The notes under the pieces are model-generated. The model had not been told where the DNA came from. It saw only the letters and a list, made by a program, of their open reading frames with translations, and did not search any database. From Mesorhizobium sp. YC-39 (GTDB taxonomy: Bacteria; Pseudomonadota; Alphaproteobacteria; Rhizobiales; Rhizobiaceae), in assembly GCF_025753795.1 (NCBI RefSeq), contig NZ_JAOWPS010000001.1:868001-932000 (forward strand): a stretch of DNA of 64,000 nt, given 5' to 3'. Positions 16,807 through 24,257 of the stretch are shown one piece after another. A program made the translations under genes and the position numbers. Every line of letters starts with the position of its first letter. Position 1 is the first letter of the stretch.

Positions 16807-17319
16807 TTATTCGCTCTCGCCATCCAGCGCCGGCACCGACACTCCGGCGAGTTCCGCCGCCAAAAGCCGTGCGGCACCCGCCCGCGCGATCCTCAGCATC
16901 AGCGCCTTGCGCGTCGCCGCCGCCATGCGGTGCTCCGGCGCATCGCGCAGGACTTCGGCGCCGTAGCCATCGGAGAGGATGAAGCCGCATTCCTCCGGGA
17001 AGATCTCCGAGGGCACGCCGGGATGGGTGGCGAAGAAGAAGCGGTCGGAATGCAGCCGGTAGTCAGGCCACTTGCGGTCGACCCGGAAATCCTCGATCGA
17101 GGACTTGATCTCGATGATCCAGATGTCGCCCTGGCGAGTCAGCGCGACGAGGTCGGCACGGCGGCCGGTGGCCAGCGACAGTTCGGGCAGCACATGCATG
17201 CCCATTTCCCGCAATAGCCGCTGCACGCCGCGCCGCACCAGCATGGCGCGTTCCGACTGGCGGCCGTCGATCAGGGGATTGAGGGGAATCGGGGAAATGA
17301 TGGGCATGACGGACATCAT
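16807..17319 (-). CDS. mmcB: MmcB-family DNA repair protein (PD-(D/E)xK nuclease-like)
   Basis: Protein of 170 aa matching the alphaproteobacterial MmcB (DUF1052) family, described in Caulobacter as an SOS-linked putative endonuclease. A nuclease core is visible: ATGRRADLVAL supplies the acidic residue and WIIEIKSSIEDF supplies the E-x-K of a PD-(D/E)xK fold, followed by the conserved DRKWPDYRLHSDRFFFATH. The first ATG is used; an internal ATG at 17307 is equally possible, as neither has a clear ribosome-binding site. No LexA box was identified by eye. Confidence 0.85.
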   Translation of the reverse strand: MMSVMPIISPIPLNPLIDGRQSERAMLVRRGVQRLLREMGMHVLPELSLATGRRADLVALTRQGDIWIIEIKSSIEDFRVDRKWPDYRLHSDRFFFATHPGVPSEIFPEECGFILSDGYGAEVLRDAPEHRMAAATRKALMLRIARAGAARLLAAELAGVSVPALDGESE

Positions 17320-17445
17320 GCCAGATTTTGTTCACGGTTTGAACCCGTTTTTATAGGGCGATTATGTACTTTACAAACACGGATGGGCGCCGAGTTTTGA
17401 ATGCGTCTGTAGTATAGCGGAACAAATAAGCGCTAGTGGGCTGGC

Positions 17446-17519
17446 TGGAGGTCTGAGTGGGAATTGAACCCACTCCGTCGGTTTTGCAGACCGATGCGTC
17501 ACCGTCCCGCCCTCAGACC
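17446..17519 (-). tRNA. tRNA-Cys (GCA)
   Basis: On the minus strand the acceptor arms GGTCTGA and TCAGACC pair perfectly. The discriminator is T and CCA is encoded (17446-17448). The anticodon arm is TCGGT-CTGCAAA-ACCGA, giving anticodon GCA. The T-arm is GTGGG-TTCAATT-CCCAC. The U73 discriminator fits cysteine identity. The D-arm is weak: position 8 is G instead of the near-invariant U, and the loop lacks A14. It may still be functional, but is worth checking. No integrase or other tRNA is nearby. Confidence 0.85.
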
Positions 17520-17670
17520 CTTGGTGCCTCTATGCCCAATCCATCAACGCCTAGTCAACCTAGTCGATGCCCAGATGGCGCTGGCAAAACTGGCGCGAAG
17601 GCTTAGCGCTCGGTTTCCCTTTTATGGCGTGCCAGTTCCTTTGTCGCTTCCGGGCCTCAGGTGCTTCCAA

Positions 17671-18078
17671 CTACTCTACCATCTCGATCTCTACCGGCAC
17701 CCCCCGCCGCAGCGAGTTACCGACCGCGGTGATTGCGTTGGCGCTGTCGATGATTGTCCTGGGATCCGAGCCGTCCAGCGTCTCGCAGGAAACCGTCATG
17801 GTTGCCGACGTCGCCAGCAAAGGCTTGCCTTCGAGGTTTACTGTAACGGTGACAGCGATATTTCCGACCTTCACGCCCATGTCCTCGGCGACATAGCGAA
17901 GATCGTTGCAGAAGCATCCGCCGATCGCCAGCGCCAGCAACTGGGCGCCATTGAAGCCGAGGCCCATGCCGCCTGCTCTGCCTTCGGGCCGGTCGACGAC
18001 GATCGTGTGTCCGCCGGCCCAGCCCATCGCGGCTTCCGTGCCTTCCACCGTGCGCAGTTCGACGGTCATGGAAACCAT
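17671..18078 (-). CDS. OsmC family protein
   Basis: OsmC/Ohr-superfamily protein of 135 aa. The fold's signatures are the central helix with its cysteine, GAQLLALAIGGCFCNDL, and the strand NIAVTVTVNLEGKP. Many members are peroxiredoxin-like hydroperoxide reductases needing two cysteines (usually one near residue 50 and one near 115). Here C54, C56 and a later one in SCETLDG are present, so peroxidase activity is plausible but not assured. The start at 18078 follows AAGGAAGAGGA. Confidence 0.85.
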   Translation of the reverse strand: MVSMTVELRTVEGTEAAMGWAGGHTIVVDRPEGRAGGMGLGFNGAQLLALAIGGCFCNDLRYVAEDMGVKVGNIAVTVTVNLEGKPLLATSATMTVSCETLDGSDPRTIIDSANAITAVGNSLRRGVPVEIEMVE

Positions 18079-18138
18079 GTGGGGATGTCCTCTTCCTTGT
18101 CGTCGTTCACGAGGCGTGAACGCATCGACATGCAGCGC

Positions 18139-18503
18139 TTATACCGACGCCGAAGCGCCCTTGTCGCCATCCAAAATCGGGCAGTCCGGCCGGTCCTCGC
18201 CGTGGCAGGCGTGGATCAGCTTCGCACTTTCTCCTCGATGGCACAGACATGGGCGGCCGCGATCTCGCGCACGTCGTGGCTGGCGTGGCTGCGATCCTGG
18301 TACAGCGCCATCAACTGGCGGCAATCGTCGATGGAAAACCGAGGTTGCGCGCGCGGCGCAGGAAGGCCAGCCGGTGGATGTCCTCGTCCGTATAGTCGCG
18401 GTAGCCATTGTCGGCGCCGGGGACGAATCAGGCCGATCTCTTCATAGTAGCGGATGGTCTTGGCCGGCAGGCCGGAGCGCTGGGCGGCATCCCCGACATT
18501 CAT
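18139..18503 (-). pseudogene. CueR/HmrR-type copper-responsive MerR regulator, frameshifted
   Basis: The N-terminus reads like a normal MerR-family regulator (MNVGDAAQRSG, then KTIRYYEEIGLIRP). An extra C in a CCCC run (about 18419-18422) then shifts the frame: the correct continuation GADNGYRDYTDEDIHRLAF is in another frame. A one-base loss near 18331 restores the original frame at FSIDDCRQLMALYQDRS. A third disruption near 18225-18235 leads to an early stop at 18216, while the copper-binding tail CHGEDRPDCPILD continues out of frame to 18139, and about 15 residues of the dimerisation helix appear missing. CueR-type C-x7-C spacing is kept. Sequencing error could explain the compensating pair but hardly the loss of helix. 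Confidence 0.75.
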
Positions 18504-18729
18504 GGTGACTTCCTCGACTTCCGGCAGCCCGCACGACTGCCCCATTGATTTTCCTTCACAATCCTGTGAGGCCTGTTGCCGAAATGCCATAGTAACGTGG
18601 TTACCGGCACGTAAGCTCTCGCATATACGCATCGCGCGCTTGGCAAGCAAAGCAAATGCCAGCATGAATAATTGAGACAAAGCGGCCGTAACGAGCCGCA
18701 CTATTTTGGGCGGGGCATCGGACCTTTTT

Positions 18730-19347
18730 ATGCGCTTGAAGTCATTTGCAATTGTCGCCGCCCTTGCGCTGTCGACCGCTATCGCCGGTTGCAGCACCAT
18801 CGGCTCGCGGATCTTCACCAACGACTACGGCGCGATGACCGATGCAGGCTATCAATTGCCGCGCATCCCGATCGAAAAGGTGCCGTTCAAGTACCGCCGG
18901 CAAGTGGTGGATTACGACACCAGGGAAAAGCCGGGCACCATCATCGTCGATACGCAGAACAAGTTCCTCTATTACGTCATGGGCGATGGCGAGGCGATGC
19001 GCTACGGCATCGGCGTCGGCCGTGAAGGCTTTGAATGGCATGGCACTGCCCGCATCGCGCTGAAGCGCGAATGGCCGACATGGACGCCGCCCGGAGCGAT
19101 GATCAAGCGCCAGCCGGAGCTCGCCAAGTTTGCCGGCGGCATGGAACCGGGATTGAAGAACCCGCTCGGCGCGCGCGCCATGTATCTGTTCAACAAGGGC
19201 GGCGATTCAGGCTACCGCCTGCACGGCAGCCCGGAATGGTTCTCGATCGGCAAGGCGATGTCGTCGGGCTGCATCCGGCTGATGAACCAGGACATTATCG
19301 ACCTCTACGACCGCACTTCGGTCGGCGCCAAGGTCATCGTTTTGTAA
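18730..19347 (+). CDS. L,D-transpeptidase (YkuD domain) lipoprotein
   Basis: Envelope protein of 205 aa. A signal peptide ends in a lipobox (STAIAGC, C21), so it is probably lipid-anchored. The YkuD catalytic core contains GTIIVDTQNKFLYYVMGDG and the motif with H165 (YRLHGSPEW) and the catalytic C181 in SSGCIRL. Such enzymes form 3-3 peptidoglycan crosslinks or attach lipoproteins or outer-membrane proteins to the wall. The ATG at 18730 is chosen over an upstream GTG frame because it starts the signal peptide. A strong terminator follows at 19397. Confidence 0.92.
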   Translation: MRLKSFAIVAALALSTAIAGCSTIGSRIFTNDYGAMTDAGYQLPRIPIEKVPFKYRRQVVDYDTREKPGTIIVDTQNKFLYYVMGDGEAMRYGIGVGREGFEWHGTARIALKREWPTWTPPGAMIKRQPELAKFAGGMEPGLKNPLGARAMYLFNKGGDSGYRLHGSPEWFSIGKAMSSGCIRLMNQDIIDLYDRTSVGAKVIVL

Positions 19348-19396
19348 GACCAATCACACGCGGACCGTCTAGGCAACAACTGACGTCCAAAACAGA

Positions 19397-19424
19397 AAAC
19401 CGGGCAATTCGGCCCGGTTTTTTG
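19397..19424 (+). terminator. Rho-independent terminator after the L,D-transpeptidase gene
   Basis: Stem AAACCGGGC / GCCCGGTTT with a short loop, followed by a T-run (TTTTTTG). It lies 50 bp after the stop at 19347, with the convergent nfuA-like gene beyond. Confidence 0.85.
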
Positions 19425-19456
19425 TTTTGCTTGAATGTGAATTTTGGACCGAGTCT

Positions 19457-20026
19457 CTAGGATACTTGTTCGACCTGCTGCACTTCCGGAACGAAATGCC
19501 GCAAAAGGTTCTGGATGCCGTGCTTCAGCGTCGCCGTCGATGACGGGCAGCCAGCGCAAGCGCCCTTCATGTGCAGGAACACGGTGCCGTTCTCGAAGCC
19601 GCGGAAGGTGATGTCGCCGCCATCCTGGGCGACGGCCGGGCGCACCCTGGTGTCGAGCAGTTCCTTGATGGTGATGACCAGTTCCTCGTCGGCCTTGTCG
19701 TAGAATTCGCCGGTCTGGCTGGTCTCAGTGGCGGGGCCGGCCTTGGTCATGACCGGTGCGCCGGACATGAAATGCTCCATGATGGCGCCGAGGATCGCCG
19801 GCTTCAGATGCTGCCAGTCGGGGCCGTCCTTGGTCACGGTGACGAAGTCATAGCCGAAGAAGACGCCGGTGACGCCCGGGATCTCGAACAGCCGGCCGGC
19901 CAATGGCGAAGCCGCTGCAGCGCTGGTGGCATCGCGGAAATCGGCGGTGCCTTCGATAAGCACTTCCTTGCCGGGCAGGAATTTCAGCGTCGCCGGATTT
20001 GGCGTCGATTCGGTCTGGATGAACAT
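19457..20026 (-). CDS. NifU-like Fe-S scaffold protein (NfuA/Nfu type)
   Basis: Protein of 189 aa with an N-terminal Nfu domain (FIQTESTPNPATLKFLPG, about residues 2-88) and a C-terminal NifU domain (about 115-185) carrying the cluster-binding CxxC in GACAGCPSS (C157, C160). Likely a carrier that transfers Fe-S clusters to target enzymes in the cytoplasm. The ATG at 20026 has GGAG eight bases upstream and gives the conserved N-terminus; an ATG four codons earlier is less likely. It is a single gene, leftward, with the UspA gene behind it. Confidence 0.92.
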   Translation of the reverse strand: MFIQTESTPNPATLKFLPGKEVLIEGTADFRDATSAAAASPLAGRLFEIPGVTGVFFGYDFVTVTKDGPDWQHLKPAILGAIMEHFMSGAPVMTKAGPATETSQTGEFYDKADEELVITIKELLDTRVRPAVAQDGGDITFRGFENGTVFLHMKGACAGCPSSTATLKHGIQNLLRHFVPEVQQVEQVS

Positions 20027-20179
20027 GGCCGTCTCCATACCCGTTTCGGGCAGATAGTTTGGAATAATTCTAAATAGGCTTTATCGGCTGGACATTCAAG
20101 CGAAACGCATCACCGGAATGGCTGGCTGGCGGAATGTTTTGCTAGGGATTCTGCGATGCCCCTTGAGATGTGCTGATAT

Positions 20180-20671
20180 TCAGGCGAGGCTATCGATCTC
20201 TTCGTCCGAAAGATTCTGCGGCACCACGGTCACCGGGATCGGGAAGGCGGCGCCCTTGCCGGCGACCGCGCCGACCAGCGGTCCAGGCCCCTCCTTGCCG
20301 GCGCCGGCCGCCAGCACCAATATGGCGATGTCCTGGTCTTCCTCGATCAATTTGTGGATCTCTTCCGTCGGCTTGCCTTCGCGCACCACCAGTTCCGGCT
20401 CTATGCCGAGCTTCTGGCGCACCTTGTTGGCGTAGCTGTCGAGGGCCGCGCGAGCCGTGGCGGTGGCCTCCTCGCGCATGATCTTCTCGACGCCCAGCCA
20501 GTGCTGGAAATCGTCCGGCTCGATGACATAGAGCAGCACCAGCACACCGCTCGTGCTCTGCGCGCGCTTCGAGGCGTAGGCGACCGCGCGCTCGCATTCC
20601 GGCGTGTCGTCGATGATCGCCAGGAACTTGCGGCGATGGCCGGCTTCGCGGCTAAGGCGTTTGGAGACCAT
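20180..20671 (-). CDS. Universal stress protein (UspA family)
   Basis: Single UspA domain, 163 aa. The first strand RKFLAIIDDTPECERAVAYA and the strand with LVLLYVIEP are typical. The expected ATP-binding G-x2-G-x9-G(S/T) region is GAGKEGPGPLVGAVAGKGAAFPIPVTVVP, an atypical form. It belongs to the conserved trpS–usp–nifU gene order seen in Rhizobiales. Role: stress-related, otherwise undefined. Confidence 0.88.
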   Translation of the reverse strand: MVSKRLSREAGHRRKFLAIIDDTPECERAVAYASKRAQSTSGVLVLLYVIEPDDFQHWLGVEKIMREEATATARAALDSYANKVRQKLGIEPELVVREGKPTEEIHKLIEEDQDIAILVLAAGAGKEGPGPLVGAVAGKGAAFPIPVTVVPQNLSDEEIDSLA

Positions 20672-20777
20672 GTCTGTCTACTCGGTATCTTGTGGGCCGC
20701 AATCTGCCACCGCCACTGACTGGCCGCAAGCGGCCGGTCATTTCGGCAGTGTCAGAGCGGCAGTGTTAGGTCAGGGA

Positions 20778-21845
20778 TCAATCCTGCAGCAGGCCGATAA
20801 TGTCGCGCACCGTCTTCATCGTCGCCTCGGCCAGGACGCCGGCGCGCTCGCCGCCATCCTTCAAGACGGCGTCGACATAGGCGCGGTCGCCCGAAATACG
20901 GCGCATCTCGCTGGCGACCGGCGCCAGCTTTTCCACGGCAAGGTCGGCCAGCGCCGGCTTGAACACGGAAAACTGTTGGCCGCCGAACTCCTTGAGCACC
21001 GCCTCCTTAGAGATTTCGGCCAGACCCGCATAGATGCCGACCAGGTTTTCCGCCTCCGGCCGGCCAGTCAGGCCGTCCAGCTCGCCCGGCAATGCTTCGG
21101 GATCGGTCTTGGCCTTGCGGATCTTCTTCGAGATGGCGTCGGCATCGTCGGTCAGATTGATGCGCGACAGATCCGACGGATCCGATTTCGACATCTTCTT
21201 CGAGCCGTCGCGCAGGCTCATGATGCGCGCCGCCGGCCCGCCGATGACCGGTTCGGTCAGCGGGAAATAGCCGTTCACCGTCTCCTCGCCGACCTGCATT
21301 TCGACGCCGACGCCAAGGCGGGCGATGCGGTCCGAGAAATCATTGTTGAATTTCTGCGCGATATCGCGGGTCAGCTCCAGATGCTGCTTCTGGTCCTCAC
21401 CCACCGGCACGTGGGTGGCGCGATAGAGCAGTATGTCGGCAGCCATCAGGCTCGGATAGGCCAGCAGTCCGAGCGAAGCGTTCTCGCGGTCCTTGCCTGC
21501 CTTGTCCTTGAACTGGGTCATGCGGTTCATCCAGCCGATGCGCGCGACGCAGTTGAAGATCCAGGCAAGCTCGGCGTGCTGCATGACCCGCGACTGGTTG
21601 AAGACGATATGCTTCTTCGGGTCGATGCCCGAGGCGAGGAAGGCAGCGGTGATCGCGCGTGTCTGATCGGCAAGGTCGTCATAGACGAGCTGCGCGGTCA
21701 GCGAATGCAGGTCGACGACGCAATAGATGCAGTCGGACGTGTCCTGCAGGGCGACGAATTTCTTGATGGCGCCGAGATAGTTGCCGAGATGCAGATTGCC
21801 GGTCGGCTGGACGCCGGAAAAGACGAGTGGCTTGAAGGCGGTCAT
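20778..21845 (-). CDS. trpS: Tryptophanyl-tRNA synthetase
   Basis: Class I aminoacyl-tRNA synthetase of 355 aa. The HIGH-type motif is TGNLHLGN (about residues 15-22), preceded by VFSGVQP, and the KMSKS motif is [10 protein letters not shown]. The bacterial TrpRS core follows [25 protein letters not shown]. The ATG at 21845 has AGGA seven bases upstream and gives the canonical [11 protein letters not shown]; another ATG four codons earlier is less likely. Confidence 0.96.
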   Translation of the reverse strand: MTAFKPLVFSGVQPTGNLHLGNYLGAIKKFVALQDTSDCIYCVVDLHSLTAQLVYDDLADQTRAITAAFLASGIDPKKHIVFNQSRVMQHAELAWIFNCVARIGWMNRMTQFKDKAGKDRENASLGLLAYPSLMAADILLYRATHVPVGEDQKQHLELTRDIAQKFNNDFSDRIARLGVGVEMQVGEETVNGYFPLTEPVIGGPAARIMSLRDGSKKMSKSDPSDLSRINLTDDADAISKKIRKAKTDPEALPGELDGLTGRPEAENLVGIYAGLAEISKEAVLKEFGGQQFSVFKPALADLAVEKLAPVASEMRRISGDRAYVDAVLKDGGERAGVLAEATMKTVRDIIGLLQD

Positions 21846-22327
21846 GATTGTCCTCATGGCTTGTGGAGGGCCGTAAAAGCGTGATTCCGAAAAGTTGCAG
21901 ACTTTTCGGAGCCAATCTCGCGGCTGGAAACCGCGCGCGGCGAAAGTCTTGCGACGGCGCGCTTATGGACGAGAGAGATGAGAGGATCAAGGGGCTGTAG
22001 GCGATCGCGGCGGAGCAATTGCTTCAGGCCGGATTGCTTGTTCCTTGTTGTTGGGCGTCGCGCTTGTGCGTCTGTCTCGGATTGATAAGTCGGCGCCGCC
22101 CCTCATTGTCCTGCCGGACATTTCTCCCCGTATAGAGACGGGGAGAAAGACGCTCTCATCGCCGGTTTCGCTAATCGCCAACGTTACCAGAGAGGCGCCG
22201 CGTTGTGGTCAGCTACTTTCTCCCCGTTTACGGGGAGAAATGCCCGGCAGGACAATGAGGGGCGGCGCCGACATCGATATGTATGATAGGGTGGAACATG
22301 TTCTGCATACGATCTGATGAGAAATGG
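21846..22327. repeat. Repeat-rich intergenic region upstream of trpS
   Basis: This holds a module-A hairpin (CCGAAAAGT-TGCAG-ACTTTTCGG, 21887-21909) and a large palindrome, 22091-22270, whose arms begin CGGCGCCGCCCCTCATTGTC and end in its complement. Within that palindrome are two smaller hairpins (TTTCTCCCCG / CGGGGAGAAA), arranged as mirror halves. I see no protein gene on either strand here apart from the small antitoxin-like gene that starts at 22328. Confidence 0.8.
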
Positions 22328-22495
22328 ATGACCATCACCATCAACAATGAGAAAGCTCTGGAGCGCCGGCGCAATCGCGAAACGCCGCTGGAGACGGCGA
22401 CACGGCTCCGGGCCGAGTTCGGCATTGAGTTGAGCGAGCAGGCGCGCAACCCGCTGCCACGTTCTGTCTACGACGAGTTGTCCGGCGAAGACTGA
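22328..22495 (+). CDS. Small antitoxin-like protein (VapB-like), orphan
   Basis: Predicted 55-aa protein starting MTITINNEKALERRRNRETP, rich in charged residues and lacking membrane segments. The TITI strand followed by a basic helix, and the tail NPLPRSVYDELSGED, resemble the N- and C-ends of VapB/PSK-type antitoxins, but the similarity is weak and the protein is short. No VapC toxin follows; the next gene is the end of murJ on the other strand. It may be a decayed remnant or a solitary regulator. GAGA lies upstream as a weak ribosome-binding site. Confidence 0.45.
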   Translation: MTITINNEKALERRRNRETPLETATRLRAEFGIELSEQARNPLPRSVYDELSGED

Positions 22496-22510
22496 TGTTT
22501 GAGTTCCGGC

Positions 22511-24109
22511 TTACGGATCTGACGACGGTTCCCTGACAGGCGGTGAGCCCTTGCGCCTGACATTCCGCCGGATCATGCCGAAATCGGCGCCGCCGGTGGC
22601 GAAGGCGGTGACGAAGTAGAGCAGCGCCCCGCCGGCAACCAGCGAAAGCAGCGTTACTGCCTTGATGACCAGCGGTGAGCCAGGGCCGAGCCTGGCCGCG
22701 AACCAGTGTTCGGCAAAATAGAGCGCCGCCGCCATCACCGCCGCCGACAGCACCAGCCGCGGAATGCGTTTGAGCAGCGGCACGTCGCGGCCCCAATGGC
22801 CGCGCCGGATCAGCACGGCGAGCAGCATCAGCGCATTGACCCAGCCGGCGACGGCGGAAGCAACCGCAATACCGGGCGCACCCATCTTCGGAAACAGCGT
22901 CAGTGCCGTAGCGACATTCACCGCCACCGAGATGGCGGCAAAGATCATCGGCGTGCGCGTGTCCTCGCGGGCAAAATAGCCTGGCGTGAACGCCTTGATC
23001 AGCACGAAGGCCGGCAGACCGAGGCCGAAGATCGCCAGGATCGCCGCCACGATCGGTGTCGAGTTGTTGGCGGCGAAGGCACCGCGCTCATAGACCAGCC
23101 GCACGATCGGCTCGGACATCACCAGCAGTGCAGCGGCAGCCGGCAAGGTCATGAACAGCGTGAACTCGACCGAGCGGTTCTGCAGATTGGCCGCTTCGAT
23201 CAGATTGCCCGACTTCAGCGCCCGCGACAGTTCCGGCAACAACACAATCGCGACGGCGACGCCGACGACGCCGAGCGGCAACTGGTAGATGCGGTCGGCA
23301 TAGGCGAGCGACGAAACAGCGCTGTCCTGCGCCGACGCGATCGCCGTGCCGATCAGCTGGTTGATCTGGGTGATGCCGCCAGTGATCGCCGCCGGCAGCG
23401 CCAGGATCAGCAGCCGCTTGACGCTGGGCGTCATCTTCGGTCGGCGAAAGCCGATCGAGATGCCGGCATGGCGCACCGCCACCCACACGATCGCCAATTG
23501 CACCAGCCCCGCCGCCAGCACGCCCCAAGCCAGCCCGAAGCCGACGGTGCGGGCGTCCGACCCCTTGTACCAGGCATAGGCGAGCACGCCGATCAGGATG
23601 ATGTTGAGGAACACCGGCGCCACCGCGGCCGCGAAATAGCGGCGCAGCGAATTCAGCATGCCGGCCATCATGGCGCCGAGCGACATGCAGATCAGGTAGG
23701 GAAACATGACGGTCGCAAGCTCGACCGTCATCTCGAATTTGCCTGGCGTGTCGGCAAAGCCCGGCGCCACCAGGTAGCGCACGATCAGCGGCATCGCCAG
23801 TTCCATGGCTATGGTCAGCGCCAGCAGTGCCGTGAACAGCACGCCGAACACTTCTTCGGAAAAGCGCTTGGCGCCGTCGGTGCCGTGGGTTTCGATCTCC
23901 TTGGCGAAGAGCGGCACGAAGGCGGCGTTGAAAGCGCCTTCGGCGAACAGCCGGCGGAAGGTGTTGGGAAACTGGAAGGCGGCGTTGAAGGCGTCGGCGA
24001 CCGGTCCGGTACCAAGGGCTGCCGCCATCAGCATCTCGCGGCCGAAGCCGAGCGCACGGCTCATCAGCGTGCCGGACGCGACGGTGGCGAATTTCTTGAC
24101 GAGGCTCAT
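22511..24109 (-). CDS. murJ: Lipid II flippase MurJ (MviN)
   Basis: Inner-membrane MOP-superfamily flippase of 532 aa with about fourteen hydrophobic segments. Family landmarks are GTLMSRALGFGREMLMAAALG, ADAFNAAFQFPNTFRRLFAEGAF and the conserved central cavity region (RLFAEGAFNAAFVP). It flips lipid II for peptidoglycan synthesis. It lies downstream of glnD on the same strand, separated by a two-module repeat. Confidence 0.95.
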   Translation of the reverse strand: MSLVKKFATVASGTLMSRALGFGREMLMAAALGTGPVADAFNAAFQFPNTFRRLFAEGAFNAAFVPLFAKEIETHGTDGAKRFSEEVFGVLFTALLALTIAMELAMPLIVRYLVAPGFADTPGKFEMTVELATVMFPYLICMSLGAMMAGMLNSLRRYFAAAVAPVFLNIILIGVLAYAWYKGSDARTVGFGLAWGVLAAGLVQLAIVWVAVRHAGISIGFRRPKMTPSVKRLLILALPAAITGGITQINQLIGTAIASAQDSAVSSLAYADRIYQLPLGVVGVAVAIVLLPELSRALKSGNLIEAANLQNRSVEFTLFMTLPAAAALLVMSEPIVRLVYERGAFAANNSTPIVAAILAIFGLGLPAFVLIKAFTPGYFAREDTRTPMIFAAISVAVNVATALTLFPKMGAPGIAVASAVAGWVNALMLLAVLIRRGHWGRDVPLLKRIPRLVLSAAVMAAALYFAEHWFAARLGPGSPLVIKAVTLLSLVAGGALLYFVTAFATGGADFGMIRRNVRRKGSPPVREPSSDP

Positions 24110-24131
24110 GCGTTCGGAGACTGCCTGCTAG

Positions 24132-24231
24132 AGCAATTCCAGGAAAAGTGCATAGCGGTTTTCCGTCCGGAATTGCGCAAAAACAAATAGTTAGAGCGGA
24201 TCGGCGATTCTTCCAAAAGCTGATCCGCTCT
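24132..24231. repeat. Two-module hairpin repeat, copy 4 (A then B)
   Basis: Module A: GCAATTCCAGGAAAAGTG with its partner CGGTTTTCC..CCGGAATTGC (24132-24177). Module B: AGAGCGGATC / GATCCGCTCT (24193-24231). It sits between glnD (stop 24258) and murJ (start 24109). Confidence 0.8.
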
Positions 24232-24257
24232 AGGTTGGGACAAAGTGATGGTAACAG

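Noticed and set aside
17446..17519. tRNA-Cys as the attachment site of a genomic island
   Set aside because: No integrase, no direct repeat of the tRNA 3' end was found nearby by eye, and flanking genes are ordinary chromosomal ones.
18216..18821. Intact MerR regulator with a 100-residue N-terminal extension
   Set aside because: The extension has no MerR features, the middle of the helix-turn-helix domain is in a wrong frame, and the copper-binding tail is out of frame beyond the stop; a pseudogene starting at 18503 explains the data better.
22328..22495. Complete toxin-antitoxin module
   Set aside because: Only the antitoxin-like half is present; the adjacent sequence is the end of murJ on the other strand.
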